In this document: positions 47,801 to 58,436 of the stretch, piece after piece
Layout of the letters: the number at the start of each line of letters is the position of its first letter
Position numbering within the stretch: the first letter of the stretch is position 1
DNA from: Entomortierella parvispora
Taxonomy: Eukaryota > Mortierellomycota > Mortierellomycetes > Mortierellales > Mortierellaceae
NCBI GenBank assembly: GCA_963573315.1
Contig: OY752143.1
Location: 2,232,001-2,296,000 of the forward strand
Reading direction: 5' to 3'
DNA: 64,000 nt
Translations under genes and position numbers: made by a program
The notes under the pieces: model-generated
Told to the model about the DNA's origin: nothing
Databases searched by the model: none
What the model saw: only the letters and a program-made list of their open reading frames with translations

Positions 47801-50184
47801 TGGAATAGTGTCCACCGTTGTTCGACCTCCAGGAGCGAAACAATTCAGTTTGGACGACGTTCTTGCACACCACTCTTCAGAAATGAGTGAATCGGTAAGT
47901 GAGCGATGATATCGCCGCCGCCTTGTTGGTTCTTGCTATCCTCATGTTTTAACAACCGATCCTGCTCTCGTTAACGAGTAGGATTCGTACTTGGAACTCG
48001 GAATTATCCGCTGCTTTGAATTCGTCTCGTCGTTGAGGCGGATGAGTGTCATTGTCAAGAAGCTGCACAGCCCCGGAATGGACATTTATGTGAAGGGAGC
48101 ACCAGAGGCCATGACCGATATTTGTTTGAAGGAATCTCTTCCTAATGACTACAAGGAACGCTTGTCCTACTATACCCACCATGGATTTCGTGTTATTGCA
48201 TGTGCAACAAAATCGATGCCCAACTTGAATTTTGTGCGTGCTCAACGAGTGAAGCGAGAACAAGTCGAGTCTGAGTTGAACTTTCTCGGATTTATCGTCT
48301 TTGAGAACAAGCTAAAGCCCACTACCGAGCCCGTCATTACCACCCTCAGCAACGCACAGATCCGTCAAGTCATGTGCACAGGCGACAATGTTCTCACTGC
48401 AATCAGCGTATCAAGAGAGTGTGGCCTGATCAGTAGAACAAAGGATGTCTACGCACCAAGATTTGTCACTGGTAACTCTACCATCGAATTTTCAAAGATT
48501 ATTTGGGAAAACGTCGAAGATAGTCGCAAGATCTTGGATTCTGTCTCGCTAAAGGTAATTTTCATGCCGCTGGTGTCCATGAAGTGCATGCTTAAATAGC
48601 GGCGGTAACATTTTGGCCTCTGCTGCTTTCTCCTCTAGCCAACCACCAATAATGGTGACATTTCCAACAATGGTCGCGAATTCCCAGTGTATACTCATTT
48701 GATGAATGACTATGTCCTTGCCGTAACTGGTGATTGCTTCCGATGGATGGTCGATTACGCTCCAACATCAACACTCAACAGGATGCTTGTGAAGGGCCAG
48801 ATCTTTGCAAGAATGTCGCCAGATGAAAAACACGAGCTCGTCGAAAACTTGCAAGGGATCGGTTACTGTGTCGGCTTTTGCGGAGACGGTGCCAATGACT
48901 GCGGTGCACTCAAAGCCGCTGATGTCGGTATTAGTTTGAGTGAGGCAGAGGCGTCCGTTGCGGCACCATTCACAAGTCGATCGAATGACATTGAATGTGT
49001 TGTCAAGGTTATCCAGTAAGTCGTGCATTTGCTATGTTAGGATGGCCTCCAGGATCGATTTCATGTCTAGTGGTATTAACCACGATTCTTTTACCTTAAA
49101 TTTTAAGGGAGGGACGCGCTGCCTTGGTGACAAGCTTCAGCTGCTTCAAATACATGGCTCTCTATAGTATTATCCAGTTCACCACAGTGAGCTTCCTGTA
49201 TACGTTTGCATCCAATCTGGGAGACTTTCAGTTCTTGTACATCGACCTCGTGCTAATTTTGCCCATTGCGGTGTTTATGGGTCGCACCGAGGCTTTCCCG
49301 GTCCTCAGTCCGAAACGTCCTACAGCGAATCTGGTCTCAAAGAAAGTCCTCACATCCTTGATCGGTCAAATTCTGATTCAGGGCTTCTTTCAGGCGTCCA
49401 TCTTCTTTATTGTCCGCGGTCAGTCCTGGTACAAGCCTCCCAAATACGAGCGAGGGGAGAAGAACATTGAAGGATTGGAGAACACTAGCATGTTCTTCCT
49501 TTCTATCTTTCAGTACCTACTGGTCTCGATTGTGTTCAGCGTGGGACCTCCCTACAGAAAGCCCATGACGACCAACAGTAAGTCGCGAGAGTGAATAGCA
49601 ATCTATCTGTCTGCTGATCTGTTGTTTGATGAGGGAATTGTAGTAACCGACCCTTCATTCTTGCTATCTCGTTTCTAGGACCATTTGTATTCGTGACCTT
49701 TGGGCTGACGATCCTGTCTGCATCGATTGTCCTGTTCCCAAGCACTGGCATCTCGAGCATTCTGCAATTGCTCGAAATCCCGTTCAGCTTCCGTGTGTTC
49801 ATTCTTATTTTAGCAGGACTCCATCTGTTCTGTGCTTTTACCGCCGAACATGTGTTTTTTCCGATCGTTGCCTCCTGGATTGGAAACTTTCTTCAGAGCC
49901 GTAAACGGTCGTTGGTCGCCCAGACACAACAACAACAACAAAGTCAAAGGCAGCCTCTGCCACAGTCACATAGCCGTACGCATCAGTCATATCGGATAGA
50001 TGACGATGATAATGCTGACGACGATGATGACGACGATAATGGTCGTGGCAGTGGATCCAGGCCCAGTACTCCACTAATGTCCTCCATTGAAGATCCTCAC
50101 AACAAGACATACCCATCTGATCAGCAGATCAGACCTGGAACCAAGATCTATAAGATGGTCGAGGAGGAGATGAATGAGGTATAG
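44862..50184 (+). CDS. YPK9: P5B-type ATPase (Ypk9 / ATP13A2 family)
   Basis: Nine exons (44862-45258, 45596-45831, 45993-46124, 46236-46674, 46771-47894, 47982-48554, 48639-49015, 49108-49577, 49679-50184) encode 1417 residues. Residues 1-130 form a polar head with a long Asp/Glu run. The P5 N-terminal domain follows ([20 protein letters not shown]). Core motifs are LVPGDVFEI, the actuator MLTGES (about 443-448), the P5B transmembrane-4 signature [11 protein letters not shown] (about 594), phosphorylation Asp 637 in DKTGTLT, KGAPEAM, and the hinge [16 protein letters not shown]. The [13 protein letters not shown] end is shared with ATP13A2. P5B pumps of lysosome or vacuole export polyamines from the lumen and protect against heavy metals; yeast Ypk9 is vacuolar. 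PPALP rather than the P5A PP(E/D)LP supports P5B. The C-terminal cytosolic tail is Q- and D-rich. Confidence 0.95.
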
Positions 50185-50446
50185 ATGCGAAGGAGTCATC
50201 CCATAGAAAAAAAAAGAAAATAGTCTACAATTGCTGCATTTCTTTCACCCAGAACAACTACACACCTTTACTCTCTGGAAACGACTTTTTGAGGATTCAT
50301 ATGCAAATTGGATGAAAGATATCTTTCGTGTGTTTATTTTTATGAGTGATCTCCCTTGGAAGGAAGGAAGGAAGGGTGGGAGGGAGGAAGTGATGTTGCT
50401 TGGAATAGCCTAGACTCCCTCATGCAAATATAGGAAGAGTCCACTT

Positions 50447-52172
50447 TCACTTCTCCCGATGAGAGGAGCTGGCAGTGGAGTTTATCTTTGTCAAGGCCGA
50501 GCCAGAGGCAGAGGCAGGGTAAGCTTCTGCACGAGGGGTATTACCGCTCACGGAGCGCGAGTACTGTAGCTGCACCGATCTTCTTCCTGGTCCGTAAGGG
50601 TCCTGGGGGGGAGGTGAAGCCATAAGAGCATGGATCTCATCCAAGGACAGGGCCGAGAGTTCCTTGGCCGTGAGGTTCGATTGAGCCAGAGGATAGTTGT
50701 TTTCAGAAAAGATCCACTCCGAGGGGACAGGGGCGCGTTCAGCGACCATGGAAGCAACCTCTGCTTGAATAACTTTACAAAAGTCATCCAAAGGCAAATC
50801 ATTGTAATCGTCATTGAAGGGGTTCTCGATTTCGTACGCGGCCGAGAGGATGCCCAAGAGCGTGAAAGCCGTCAACATGGTGGCGACGACGACCATGGGT
50901 CCCATGGTAGCGACCAATTGGAAAGGCAAGGCCAAAATGTAGATCCAGGTGGCGTGATGCAAATGGATCGAATAGGCCAGAGGGATGGGTGTTCTCAAGA
51001 TGCGCTCAAAGCCAGTAAGACAATCCAACATGGAGACCAGGTTATTGTTCATCAATGTCAGCGTGCCGGCATCGACTCTGCCCTTGCTACCGCAGCTCTT
51101 GATATAACTTCCGATGTAGTATGACAACTCGACGGGGATGTTGGTCGGGGTAAGGTAATCAAAAGCCAAAGCCCGCTCCACCTTGGATTGACGACGGGCA
51201 CGACCACCCTCACCGTAGGTGGTGCCAGGGGCGCCAGTGGACGCCGTGGGTTGTTGCTGCTGCAGCTCCGGTGGGAAATGAACCGAGGTGGGCGAGAGGG
51301 TATCAAGGTTGACCGATGGAATGTCCATACGCCAGTCCATAGGCTGGACAGAGGTGGGGATGGAGTACTTTGGGATATGGGTGAGGAGATCGACCATGTC
51401 ATCATAATCATAGCCGTACTCCTCACGCAAGTAATGTTTGGTGCTGTAAGCGAACGCAACCAAGAGGTTGATCGCCGACTTCTTCTCCAGCAGATCGCGC
51501 GTCTCTGTCTCGGCCACACAGACCCAGATAGCGCGTGTCATGTTCCGGATGCTGAGGGTCATCTGGGACCACAACCGACGTCCTTCCCAATAACGATCGT
51601 AGGCTAAGGGGATTTTGTTTACAATACAAAATGGAATGTCAGCTCATTGAGGCAATGGTCAAGGCGCAAATAAGCATGCATGGTACAACAACTGGCGGGG
51701 ATGGTAGCACAAAAGAAAGAGGATGAGCCTTTTTTTTTTCTTCTTCTTCTTTTGCATACCTGTGTTTGTGCGAAAGACCAGAAGCAATGACACGACCATT
51801 CCCATAACAGAGACCAGGTTCTACGAAATAAAGTGAGAAAGAGATTAGCAAAAACGTTAGCATTTAACGGGCAAGGGCAAGAACAAGGACGGTAATCAGC
51901 AGCCCTCAAGATCAATACAAAGCTCGTTGTGCAGCTTTTGTCTCTTGACTTCAGAGGGAAGGGCGTGAACGAAGAAGGGGGCAAAAAAAGGTACTCACCA
52001 GGTTATAGGCCATCTTCCAGCCCGTATACTTGCTGATGCAGAACGCCACACTCGAGTAAACACCCACAAGGAGGACCTGCCACCAGATCTGAGGGATGAC
52101 AGTGCCTTTGAGTCGCATCATGAGTGGCCAACGCCGACTCACATGGACCGTGGTACCGTATTTGCGCACCAT
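50447..52172 (-). CDS. Bestrophin/UPF0187-family anion channel
   Basis: Three exons (52172-51999, 51820-51760, 51603-50447) encode 463 residues. The start VRKYGTTVHVSRRWPLMMRL and the family block FRTNTAYDRYWEGRRLWSQM identify the bestrophin superfamily. Helices lie at about 24-45, 58-75, in the LPFQLVATMGPMVVVATML zone, and at AFTLLGILSA. The conserved ENPFNDDYNDLPLDDFC segment resembles the acidic Ca2+-clasp region (ENPFG.DxxDLPL) of bestrophins. An inserted, disordered loop (about 185-215, P/T/Q-rich) splits the cytosolic domain. The last ~45 residues are Ser/Arg-rich. Members form pentameric anion channels in bacteria, plants and animals; the role in fungi is little studied. Convergent with the P5B ATPase gene, 262 bp apart. 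Confidence 0.9.
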
Positions 52173-53347
52173 TTTGTGAGTACTGGGAGGGAGTGTGGGT
52201 GAGAGGGTGCGAAGAAGAAGTCGATTCGGAAAAAAGGAGGAATGGACAAAGAGGAATGAGGTTCAGGAATGAGGGGAATGAGAGTACACTCCGTTTAACG
52301 TGTTAAAAAAAGCAGAGAGAGAGAGGTACGGCGGAGATGGGTGACTCAAGGAAATGAAATTGAGCCGGAGGCACTGGCAAGAAAGAGACTAAAGGGTGGA
52401 GCGTGGATCGTGAAATTGGTTATGAATAGAGGGACAGAGGGTGGAGGTACCGCGAAGGAAAAGGGAGGGAAGGGTGCCAATACGGAAACGAAGAGAAGAA
52501 AGGAGTGAAGACGAAGAAATGGAGCTACAGTAATGAACAGGGTCCAAGGGGGTCCATCCAGGTACCGACAACGGGCCACTTTGATTGCAATTGAAAGGCG
52601 AACGAAAGCCATTTCCCGCCAGTTCAGTTACCAATGGGAGGTATGAAGGAGCCACATACTAAGCTGACAAGCAACATGCCCTGGTTGACATTGGTGCTCC
52701 TTACTCACACGACCAGCGCCAATTGCACCTTAATCCGTGCTCCCAGCTCGATCAGCGCCAACTGTGGGCTGAAGCCATTTTTTTCTGCTCCTGTCTCTGC
52801 TGCTGGATTCGAGACACTTCCGAGGAAAGGGGCCAGGGGGGCGAAGGGGCGGCGTACGGGTACGTATGTAGACTAAAGAGCGGGAGAGCAGACGAACTCT
52901 TTGACGCCTTTGAAAAGAGAGCCCCTGTCCACTGTCCAACTGGACACGATGCTGTGCTTGAAAGAGATGAAATTGGGCTGGAACAAGCCAATGGCACTCT
53001 TTTCTATTTATTGCTTCGGTGGCGCAAAAAATTGCCCTCATTTCAATATTTTGAGAAGTGGAGTGCCCAACCCAACCTTGCCAGTTACCCTTGCGGAGTG
53101 CTAATGTTCGTGTACATGGAAGTGAGTCCAAGCTATCCGAGGAGACGCTGCTCCATTGATCCTTACGTCGTCGGTAAAGCCCTCGACACGGAAGGAAACA
53201 CGTTGGTAAAGAAAGTACAGTTTGCCACCATTTGCCACCATACAGGTTTTTTTTAATACATCGAGCCTTCAAGGATTTTGGAAGATAATCTACTGTGGGT
53301 TGGGCATTGAGCCCTTGAGGCATTCGGATAGTGTGAAGCTCTGAAGC
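52173..53347. other. Intergenic upstream of the bestrophin gene
   Basis: A 1.2-kb stretch. The first ~350 bases are A/G-rich promoter-like DNA of the bestrophin gene. Two overlapping frames on opposite strands (52723-53256 plus, 177 residues; 52730-53371 minus, 213 residues) have no recognisable domain, and neither is clearly coding. Confidence 0.45.
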
Positions 53348-53586
53348 ATGAAAAGGTTGTTCCTGTCTCACAGTTGCAGATCGCTATCCTGGATCCCAAC
53401 AATGGGATGGATTGTCTTCAGCAGCGCAGCGGTCGTCCTGTGGTTGCTGTCGCTGACAGCAAAGCAGTCGCGGCTGCCAGTCATGGGCCCTGTCACAGCG
53501 GTCATGTCTTTGACAGTGGGTTTGGTGTTTGGCTTGCCCATGACCTATGGGACAACGAGTGTGTTCGGCAAACGATTGCGATGAGG
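53348..53586 (+). CDS. Possible small two-helix membrane protein, doubtful
   Basis: An ATG-led frame of 78 residues (MKRLFLSHSCRSLSW...) with two hydrophobic stretches, MGWIVFSSAAVVLWLLSLTA and PVTAVMSLTVGLVFGLP. It lies just before the convergent LTO1 gene. No family is recognised. A competing frame over the same bases is also open, and a CAG before position 53373 could be a splice acceptor for that frame. Real coding status is uncertain. Confidence 0.25.
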
Positions 53587-53610
53587 TATTAACAGTGCCT
53601 TGGACAACTG

Positions 53611-54282
53611 TTAATAAAACATTTTGCTCTTGGGCGCATCTGCATATCGCTCAGAAGTCTGGAGGGCCGATGCAACCGTCTTGAACTTTCCCCGGATCTT
53701 GTCCAAAAGAGCAACCACATCGTCATCCAGTTGATTCTCGCGAGGGAATGAATTGATCAAGTCAAGCAACGAGTTGATCTTTTTCAATGTTCTATTTCAA
53801 AGATTCAAAACAGCAAACATGGTGAGTACCCGGGCTAATAATGGTCCATGACAGGCACAAAGAGTCCCTGGGATTCAGTGAACAAATTGATGATGAAGGC
53901 CATATTCTTTGATTCTTACTTCTCAGATATCCGGTCCTGATCCAGAATAGACAATGCCTTCCAGAGCTGAGCACATCCAGCGTAATATCCAACTTCACGA
54001 GAGAGCTCAAAGCCCTTTTCACAGCCCATAACGCGCCCTTCAATGGCACCGTTTCGTCCACCAGCCGCCAGACCATCCTCTCGTCCGAATTCAACAAACC
54101 TATGGAGCACCAGACGAAAAAAAAAAAAAAAAAAAAAAAAAAAACTTTATTAGTGGCGTTATTGCGTTTTGGTCTCTGCTCTGAAAAGGCTCCATCCGTT
54201 TTCTGTCCCATTACATGTTCTCCAGATGGATCAGATCGTCCAGATCCAGCTCCTTGGGCAATTCCTGTGCGATTTGCGACAT
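53611..54282 (-). CDS. LTO1: Lto1 (ORAOV1) adaptor of the Yae1-Lto1 complex
   Basis: Three exons (54282-54215, 54099-53920, 53791-53611) encode 142 residues. The core is the deca-GX3 motif: FGREDGLAAGGRNGAIEGRV then MGCEKGFELSREVGYYAGC, with glycines every fourth residue that let helices pack against Yae1. In yeast, Lto1 with Yae1 recruits the ABC protein Rli1 to the cytosolic iron-sulfur assembly targeting complex. Family members end in a Trp that the CIA complex reads; here the end is KSKMFY, with a terminal aromatic Tyr instead. Intron 1 carries a 28-T tract just before its acceptor (54144-54117 on the minus strand). The start is divergent from the next gene, 236 bp away. Confidence 0.9.
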
Positions 54283-54518
54283 TGTTAATCTTGTAATGAG
54301 GGTGTAGAAAGAGGGTGAATGGATCAGCGCCGATTCGTCTTGGAGGAGCTCTTTTTTCTTTTTTTTCTTGATCGCTGACAAACAGGAAAAAAAAAAGATC
54401 ACGTGCAATCTCTTGAAGTAAAAAAAAGTCGCGTCCACGACTCCAACCCTCGCTTGCATCATCGGCAAGCAAAGGACACCCTGTCATTGGATCGACTGCA
54501 CCGACAGAGAGACCCTCA

Positions 54519-57500
54519 ATGCTCTTCGACCCGGGAACGGTCACTCCGCACGGTTCCTCGGGGGGAGGTATAGAGCCGCGTGGCTACCTCCACATGCTCG
54601 ATCTGACGAGGATCAATCGAATGTTGAGACCCATCAAAGCAAAGATCTCGGCCATCCAGCTGGACATTCGAACGCAACCATCCCTCGGTTTTGCACTGGA
54701 AAGCAGCGCGCCCGAAGCAAAGGCATCAGGAGGACGAGACCTTCGTAGTCGAGGGCAATCAAGCAGTCGCTCAGCAAACTCACGCGGGCAACCCAACAGC
54801 CCACTCATGTGCTCTGGAACTGGTGCAGGAACAGGATCTTCTATCACAGTCTCAGCATCAGGTGCCAATGCCGCCACAGAAGTCCTCGTCAAACGATTCC
54901 AGTCCTCGCTTACGGACCAGTTTCAGGATGTTGTGGATAAGGTGTGGTGGCGACCATTTTGCGACGACTACCATCTACCCTCGAGTTCCTCCACGAGTTC
55001 GATCCGGGAGATGGGTTTAAAACCAAAGTCGAACACTCTTGGCATCATGAGCGCGTTTGCCGTTGGTCGAGTTGTTGCTGGCCTTTCTGAAGACGACGCG
55101 GATATTGCAGAGAAATATTATCACATTATGCCTGCTCACATGCGAAGGTATATTTTACAGATGAATCGCTTTGCGGTATCATGACGTCGCGCCTACTGAC
55201 CTTCGTGTTGTTCGTGTATAGATTTGCAGTGCTTGAGCATCTTGTAGATCTATGCTTATCCCAAATACGCATCGGCCAGCTGATCATTCCGCTCACTCTA
55301 GTCTGTGCTCGAAGAAGAGCGGATACGCAAGTAAGGTTCTTTCACGACTGATCGTAACCCTATCCAGATTAAAAACTACCAAAATGCTTATGTTAACGCT
55401 TCTCTCACCTCTTTACCAGACCATACGTTTATTGCGGCATCTTCTCGAATGTCAGAATCAATCATTTCAGCTGGATCTCCCTTGGGCATACAACATCGCG
55501 CAGATGGTAGAAAGCGGTGATGTGTGGATGACCAGCCTGATTCAGCATAGCCCGCGGCAGTTCTTCAACAGTCAATCTCAGAAATTCATTGCTATGATCG
55601 AGCCCCGCCATCGAGCTACCTTGATCCGACTGGCTTTTGAGGCACAACTGGACGATAGTATGATGATATCCGAGCGTACGAAACAAACGAGACTACACAA
55701 TTGGTCCGTGCTCTTAATCAAGGATTCACTTCAGTACCATGAAGCAGCAGAGAGCACCGATCCGGATCAGATGTTGACACGTAATCCTTGCGATGACACA
55801 CTGGAGTACATGGCAAAGAGGCTCCTTGGCATAGCAAGTAATCGGATGAAAGATAGCTCCTTCAGTAGCTCGGAAGCGGAAACCCTGGCTCTGGGCCCAG
55901 CATTGCACTCGCTTTATATTGCAGCAACGCGTCCACCATGTCCACGCCATGATTCAGCTGTAGACGAATGGATCGGACTATTGGATACACGTGCGATGAG
56001 CAGCGTTCGACTCAGTGACTTTGAAGCTATTTCCCGTTCTTACGGTACTTTACCAAACCTGAATGCACTGGCAGTTCTTCTGGATGGCTTGGGGCTGTAT
56101 GCTCTTTCGATGAAACTCCTCAATCGCATGTTGAACAGCTTTGCATACCTGGAAAGGAACACCGGAAGCCAGGACGGGAAGCCCTATCGGATCACCCGCA
56201 GTGGTTTGGAAGACCACTTGCACGAAGTAGAAGGTCGACGAAGAAATCATGCTTCAAACGACGGCTGGTAGGGCCATGTCACCATATGACACCTGTTGGG
56301 TGGGTATTATCACCCTGATTAAGGACAATGGTTTTTAACAGTGTTGCTTTCAACTTAGGTGCTATGACGGTATGCTTGGTGATTGGGTCCAGCGTACGCC
56401 AGATTCAAAGAAAATAGTTTGCCACAGAATGGACGGCGAGGACTTTAGCACTCCAGCACGTGGTCTCGGACCAAAGATGTTTGACTTTGGCGACGACCCT
56501 TTCGACGGAGGCTCATCATCACAAGAAGGCTATGCTCTTCCTAATGCTCGCCTTAGAGGCAAGACCTCAGCGTCCGCCAATCAATACCCGTCAAGGGATG
56601 GACCGGTTACTTCCACCAGGAGGCTCTCGCGTTTCTCGCTGACACCAATGGCAAGATCAACAGCGCCCATAACTGACGATGAACATAGCGACCACGTGCT
56701 TTCGGAATCTGACGCCGGTCAAGACGAGGATTTTGAATACAGATTAGGTCCTATCAACTCACGGACCGACCTTGCATTCAGAGGGCTATCTGCATCGCCT
56801 CCGCCATTTTCAGCATCGGAAGACAGGGACGACTATGCAGCAAGTTCACAGGATCATGAAGCATTTTTGTCCGAGGAAGAATCTTCGGATCTGGAGGACA
56901 ATTATGGAAGGAATCGCCTGCAACGCAACCAGACACCAGGTATTACAGTTGTATCAGATCCTGAGGAGGAATGTGGTAGCGATGACTACATTGCCACTCA
57001 AGGAATCCACCATAGTGATGATACGGACTTCAGTGACCGAGATGAACAGGAGGAGGACGGGGAAGAGGAGGAGGAGGAAGAAGAGGAGGAGGAGAAAGTT
57101 GACAGAAAAAGCGCGTATCTTTTGGCCAGCGACTCTGATCCAGAATATGTACCGTCAATGAGACTGGAATCGCCATTGGCTTCTCTTTCCCCTCCGACAT
57201 CCTACAGAGAGTTCCTCACATCTGTGGAGATGCCGGCTACAATCCGTCGCCTCAGTATTTCGGGCAGACCCCTCAGGTTTGCCGACGCTATATCTTCAGG
57301 CGATGAATACGTTTATTACCCGAAAGATCACAAAGGGCATAGCCAGAGGTCGGAGGATGACGATGATAACAACGCTGAATCAGCCCCCTGCCAAGAATCG
57401 GATTCGACCAATGATTCTAGAACGCCCGCACTCTCATGGCGACAAACTCCTTCAAGCAACACTCTCGGCAGACGGAAGAGCAGAAAATTATTTGCAAAGG

Positions 57501-58279
57501 TTGGACTAGAATCTGATATCAGTAGTTCATCCGACGAGTATACACCGCGTTCCAAAACCATCACCTCCAGAGCGCCGAGGGGTAAGACGGCTGTCTCTAG
57601 ACGCGAGGACGACGAGGCATATGAGCCAACCTCAGCCGCTCAACGACGTATGGCAACAAGGGCAAGGCGCCAGAAGGCAAATAATGCTTCGATTGGAATC
57701 AATGGTCGACATGGAGCTGCAGATTTGACTCTGGTCGGAAGAAGTTTGCGTTCAAGGTCAGGAGACGCACTTCTTGGACGAGGAAAATACGTATCAACTT
57801 CCTCTAGTGACGAAGAGCCGGGACCTCTCATCCCAAAACGCACTCCTATTGCGAAAAGACGCCAGCAAAGAACCGCAAAGAATGAGGAACCCAGTGAAAT
57901 AGAGAGCTCTGGAAGCGGCAATCATTCGTTCAACCTATCTTCATATCAGCCAGGTTCACATCCGGCCTTCCGCTGCTCCCCGCCCTTGCACTCAAAATCG
58001 GCAGACCCTGTGCGGAAGAAACGTAGTGCAATTGGCAATGACGATTCTTCTGAATACGACCCCGGTCCGCGTCTTTCCAAACGCGCCAAGATCCAAGAGA
58101 GGCGCCAAACGCGAGTATTTGACAGTGAAGAATCCTGTGTTGTCATTTCTGACGACGAGTCTGAAGGTCAGAGAGCGCGAGATAACAGTGATGACGACCA
58201 TCATGATAGCATCAACAGCTACGAAGAAGTTGAAGACTCGGCTGGATGTGACGACGACGACGACGACGACAGTGTCTAG
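54519..58279 (+). CDS. Unrecognised 1168-residue protein, helical N-half and acidic disordered C-half
   Basis: Four exons (54519-55147, 55222-55330, 55420-56267, 56359-58279) join in phase to 1168 residues. Residues 1-~530 look folded and alpha-helical, with many Leu-rich amphipathic stretches (FAVLEHLVDLCLSQIRIGQL, LRHLLECQN, LIRLAFEAQLDDSMM). The middle has a conserved-looking block WCYDGMLGDWVQRTPDSKK at the third splice. From about 560 the chain is disordered: S/D/E-rich, a pure Glu run near 765, repeated SDxE/SSDEE clusters typical of CK2 sites, basic KRxK patches, and a terminal poly-Asp. This composition suggests a nuclear or chromatin protein. No domain family is recognised, so no function is assigned. 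An ATG further downstream in the N-terminal loop cannot be excluded as start. Confidence 0.75.
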
Positions 58280-58436
58280 AATACGATGCGGTAGATCGTT
58301 TTTTCTTGTATTGTCAGCCCACACTGACATTACAACTTGTGTGGCCCATGTGCCCATTTGTACACTATAATCTTTTGCTCATACCATCAATGTATAAAAT
58401 TTCCTCGATTTTTTAATCGGTCTACTATATGACTGT

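Noticed and set aside
52723-53371. Two overlapping frames of 177 and 213 residues on opposite strands
   Set aside because: Neither has a known domain or good splice support, and their mutual overlap suggests chance openness.
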